From positions 1 to 13,127 of the forward strand of contig JAPLGI010000188.1 in the NCBI GenBank assembly GCA_026390245.1: a stretch of 13,127 bases of DNA, read 5' to 3'. Shown here in pieces: positions 11,534 through 13,127 of the stretch. The position numbers were made by a program, and so were the translations under genes. Under the pieces are notes generated by a model. The model had not been told where the DNA came from. It saw only the letters and a list, made by a program, of their open reading frames with translations, and searched no databases. How positions within the stretch are numbered: the first letter of the stretch is position 1; each line of letters begins with the position of its first letter. Source of the DNA: Caldisericota bacterium (GTDB lineage Bacteria > Caldisericota > Caldisericia > Cryosericales > Cryosericaceae).

Positions 11534-13127
11534 CTACTTCGACGCTGTACGGGTCCCGGTGCCTTGCTCCGGCTTGGTGACAACCGGTTTCAGATAGGTG
11601 TCCATCCACCGGCGAATGCTGTTCAGGCGATCAATACGCCGGTCCGTTCGGCCAGTGCGCGACAGCCCGTGAGGTTCTTCCGGAAAGGTTACGAACTCGC
11701 TCGGCACACGATTCACCTTGAGAGCGGTGAAGACCTGCTGACCCTGCTCGATAGCACAGCGGAAGTCCATCTCACTGTGGATGACCATTGTTGGCGTCGT
11801 AGCGTTTCCCAGATACTTGACCGGAGACCTGTCCCAGAGCACATCAATACTCTGTTGCGGGGACTTGTTGCCGCACGGAAACTGGAAAGTCCAGTTGTTG
11901 TCGCTGGTGCCCCACATGCTGACGAAGTTGCTGACACTGCGCTGTGTCACTGCGGCGGCGAAGCGGTGCGTGTGGCCGATGATCCAGTTCGTCATGTAGC
12001 CTCCATAGCTGCCACCGGTGACGCCCATGCCCTTGCAATCAATGTACGGCTTCTTCTCGACAACGTCAGTCCAGTCCATCAGGTCATCAAAATCAACGCT
12101 GCCCCACCGGCCCCAGATGGCCTTCTCGTGCTCCTCGCCATATCCTGTTCCACCCCGCGGATTGCTGAAATAGACCACATAGCCGCCCGCCGCCAGGAAG
12201 TAGAACTCGTGCATGAACAGGTTGCCATACTGGTCCTGTGGACCGCCATGGATCTCAAGAATCGATGGATACTTCTTCTTGGGGTCAAACCCAGGAGGCG
12301 TCAGGATCCATCCCTGAAGGTCGTGTCCATCACGTGCCTTGAACCAGACTTCTTCGACCTTGCCAAGATCGAGCTGCTTGAGCAATCCCTGGTTAAGATG
12401 CGTCAACTGTCGGGCCGCCCCCGTTTCCATGTCCCGTACCCAGACCTGTCCGGGATCATCCGTGGTGCCCAGGAAATAGGCCATCATCTTCTGCTGATGG
12501 TCGACGGTGAAGGTGCCAACACTGCCGGGAACGTCGATAACGGCATAGAGCGTTCCCTCGTCGATGGCAATAGCCATCAGCTTGGTGTTTCCATGCTCGG
12601 AAATCTGGAAGTACACCACCTTGCCGTCTGCTGACCACACAGGAGGCATCTGAAGCCCTGCCCCCACGTCATTCAGGGTCGAGCACGTCAGCGAGATGTC
12701 ATAGGGACGCGTGACACTGCGCGCAAGACCCTTTCCGTCAGCAGGAACAACCCACAACTCAATGTTCTGCCACCACTCGTTGTAACCCCTTGGGCCGACA
12801 TAACATAGGGTCCTTCCGTCGGGCGAGAAGACCGGCGTACTGCTCCAGCCTGGAGGCGTCTTGATGAGCCTCATATCGCCACCCGCCGCCGGCATGACGT
12901 AGATATCAATCTGGTCCGGCGCAAGATCTGGCTCGTCGCTGCGATTGCTGCAGAAAACGATCGACTTGCTGTCCGGTGACCACGACGCCCCAAACTCGTC
13001 ATACACGCTGCCCAAGGTGAGCTGCTTCGCCCGGCCTTTGGCAACATCAACGACCCAAAGGTGAGTCCGTTCATGACCGAGCCACCCCTGGCCGTCTCCG
13101 CGGTAGAACAGGCGTGTATAGTGACGC
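11534..13127 (-). CDS. S9C prolyl oligopeptidase family peptidase (acylaminoacyl-peptidase type), 5' truncated by window
   Basis: The visible 530 residues comprise the end of a beta-propeller and a full alpha/beta-hydrolase domain. Propeller repeats show as WSPDSKSIVFCSNR, FSPDGRTLCYVG and WSADGKVVYFQIS. The catalytic Ser is in TGGSYGGYM (codon 12008-12010), the Asp in HSEMDFRC (11765-11767) and the His in PEEPHGLSR (11669-11671). The spacings, 81 and 32 residues, are close to those of Aeropyrum acylaminoacyl-peptidase (Ser445, Asp524, His556). By that comparison roughly 70 or more N-terminal residues lie beyond the window. The frame is open to 13127, so the TTG at 13015 is internal. Such enzymes remove acylated residues or dipeptides from short peptides, usually in the cytosol; whether this one has a signal peptide cannot be seen. 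A polar tail of about 20 residues follows the last helix. The gene ends at a strong hairpin. Confidence 0.93.
   Translation of the reverse strand, partial: RHYTRLFYRGDGQGWLGHERTHLWVVDVAKGRAKQLTLGSVYDEFGASWSPDSKSIVFCSNRSDEPDLAPDQIDIYVMPAAGGDMRLIKTPPGWSSTPVFSPDGRTLCYVGPRGYNEWWQNIELWVVPADGKGLARSVTRPYDISLTCSTLNDVGAGLQMPPVWSADGKVVYFQISEHGNTKLMAIAIDEGTLYAVIDVPGSVGTFTVDHQQKMMAYFLGTTDDPGQVWVRDMETGAARQLTHLNQGLLKQLDLGKVEEVWFKARDGHDLQGWILTPPGFDPKKKYPSILEIHGGPQDQYGNLFMHEFYFLAAGGYVVYFSNPRGGTGYGEEHEKAIWGRWGSVDFDDLMDWTDVVEKKPYIDCKGMGVTGGSYGGYMTNWIIGHTHRFAAAVTQRSVSNFVSMWGTSDNNWTFQFPCGNKSPQQSIDVLWDRSPVKYLGNATTPTMVIHSEMDFRCAIEQGQQVFTALKVNRVPSEFVTFPEEPHGLSRTGRTDRRIDRLNSIRRWMDTYLKPVVTKPEQGTGTRTASK

Noticed and set aside
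11288..12634. 448-codon open frame on the + strand opposite the S9 peptidase and trmD
   Set aside because: It is antisense to two well-supported genes, has low-complexity Arg/Leu/Val composition and matches no family. GC-rich coding DNA often leaves such frames open.
1..13127. CRISPR arrays, transposons, prophage or attachment sites
   Set aside because: No regularly spaced repeats, transposase or integrase genes, or flanking duplications were seen on reading both strands.

Overview
This is a bacterial chromosome segment, moderately GC-rich by eye, densely packed with genes and without mobile elements, CRISPR arrays or recognisable tRNA/rRNA genes. Both ends cut a gene. The left part (1-5325) is on the + strand and the right part (5400-13127) on the - strand; they converge on a perfect 50-bp palindrome at 5346-5395. 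The phylum cannot be fixed from this window. A SPOUT methyltransferase of the RPF family beside trmD, a membrane pyrophosphatase and an S9C acylaminoacyl-peptidase suggest an anaerobic, possibly deep-branching lineage (Thermotogota- or Caldisericota-like). That is a guess.

Left part: the C-terminal third of a proton-pumping membrane pyrophosphatase (hppA), a two-TM protein with a GIDE/BAM-like domain, pyruvate kinase (pyk), then an MFS transporter of the GPH/SLC45 type overlapping an Est30-like carboxylesterase. hppA and the GIDE gene are each followed by a hairpin terminator, so the + genes appear to be separate units except the transporter-esterase pair. HppA and pyruvate kinase both carry the residue signatures of the K+-independent forms of their families.

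Right part, read in the direction of transcription: an S9C peptidase (5' end outside the window) ending in a strong hairpin; trmD, with an extended -10 promoter so close to its ATG that the mRNA is probably leaderless; an overlapping RPF-family RNA methyltransferase; a DUF1232 membrane protein; a 243-bp stretch with no convincing gene; rplS with its own promoter; lepB; a terminator; then rnhB, yraN and a NatAB-like ABC exporter (ATPase and permease) in a tightly overlapping run. This is a variant of the common trmD-rplS-lepB-rnhB-yraN neighbourhood. rpsP, the KH-protein gene and rimM, often found upstream of trmD, are absent here, and the exporter has joined the downstream end.

Most genes are housekeeping and I see no clearly new system. 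The best leads are the paired K+-independent signatures, the Glu at the catalytic Asp position of TrmD with its probable leaderless mRNA, the RING-less GIDE-domain protein, the coupled transporter-esterase pair with a palindrome at its 5' end, and the 50-bp palindrome.
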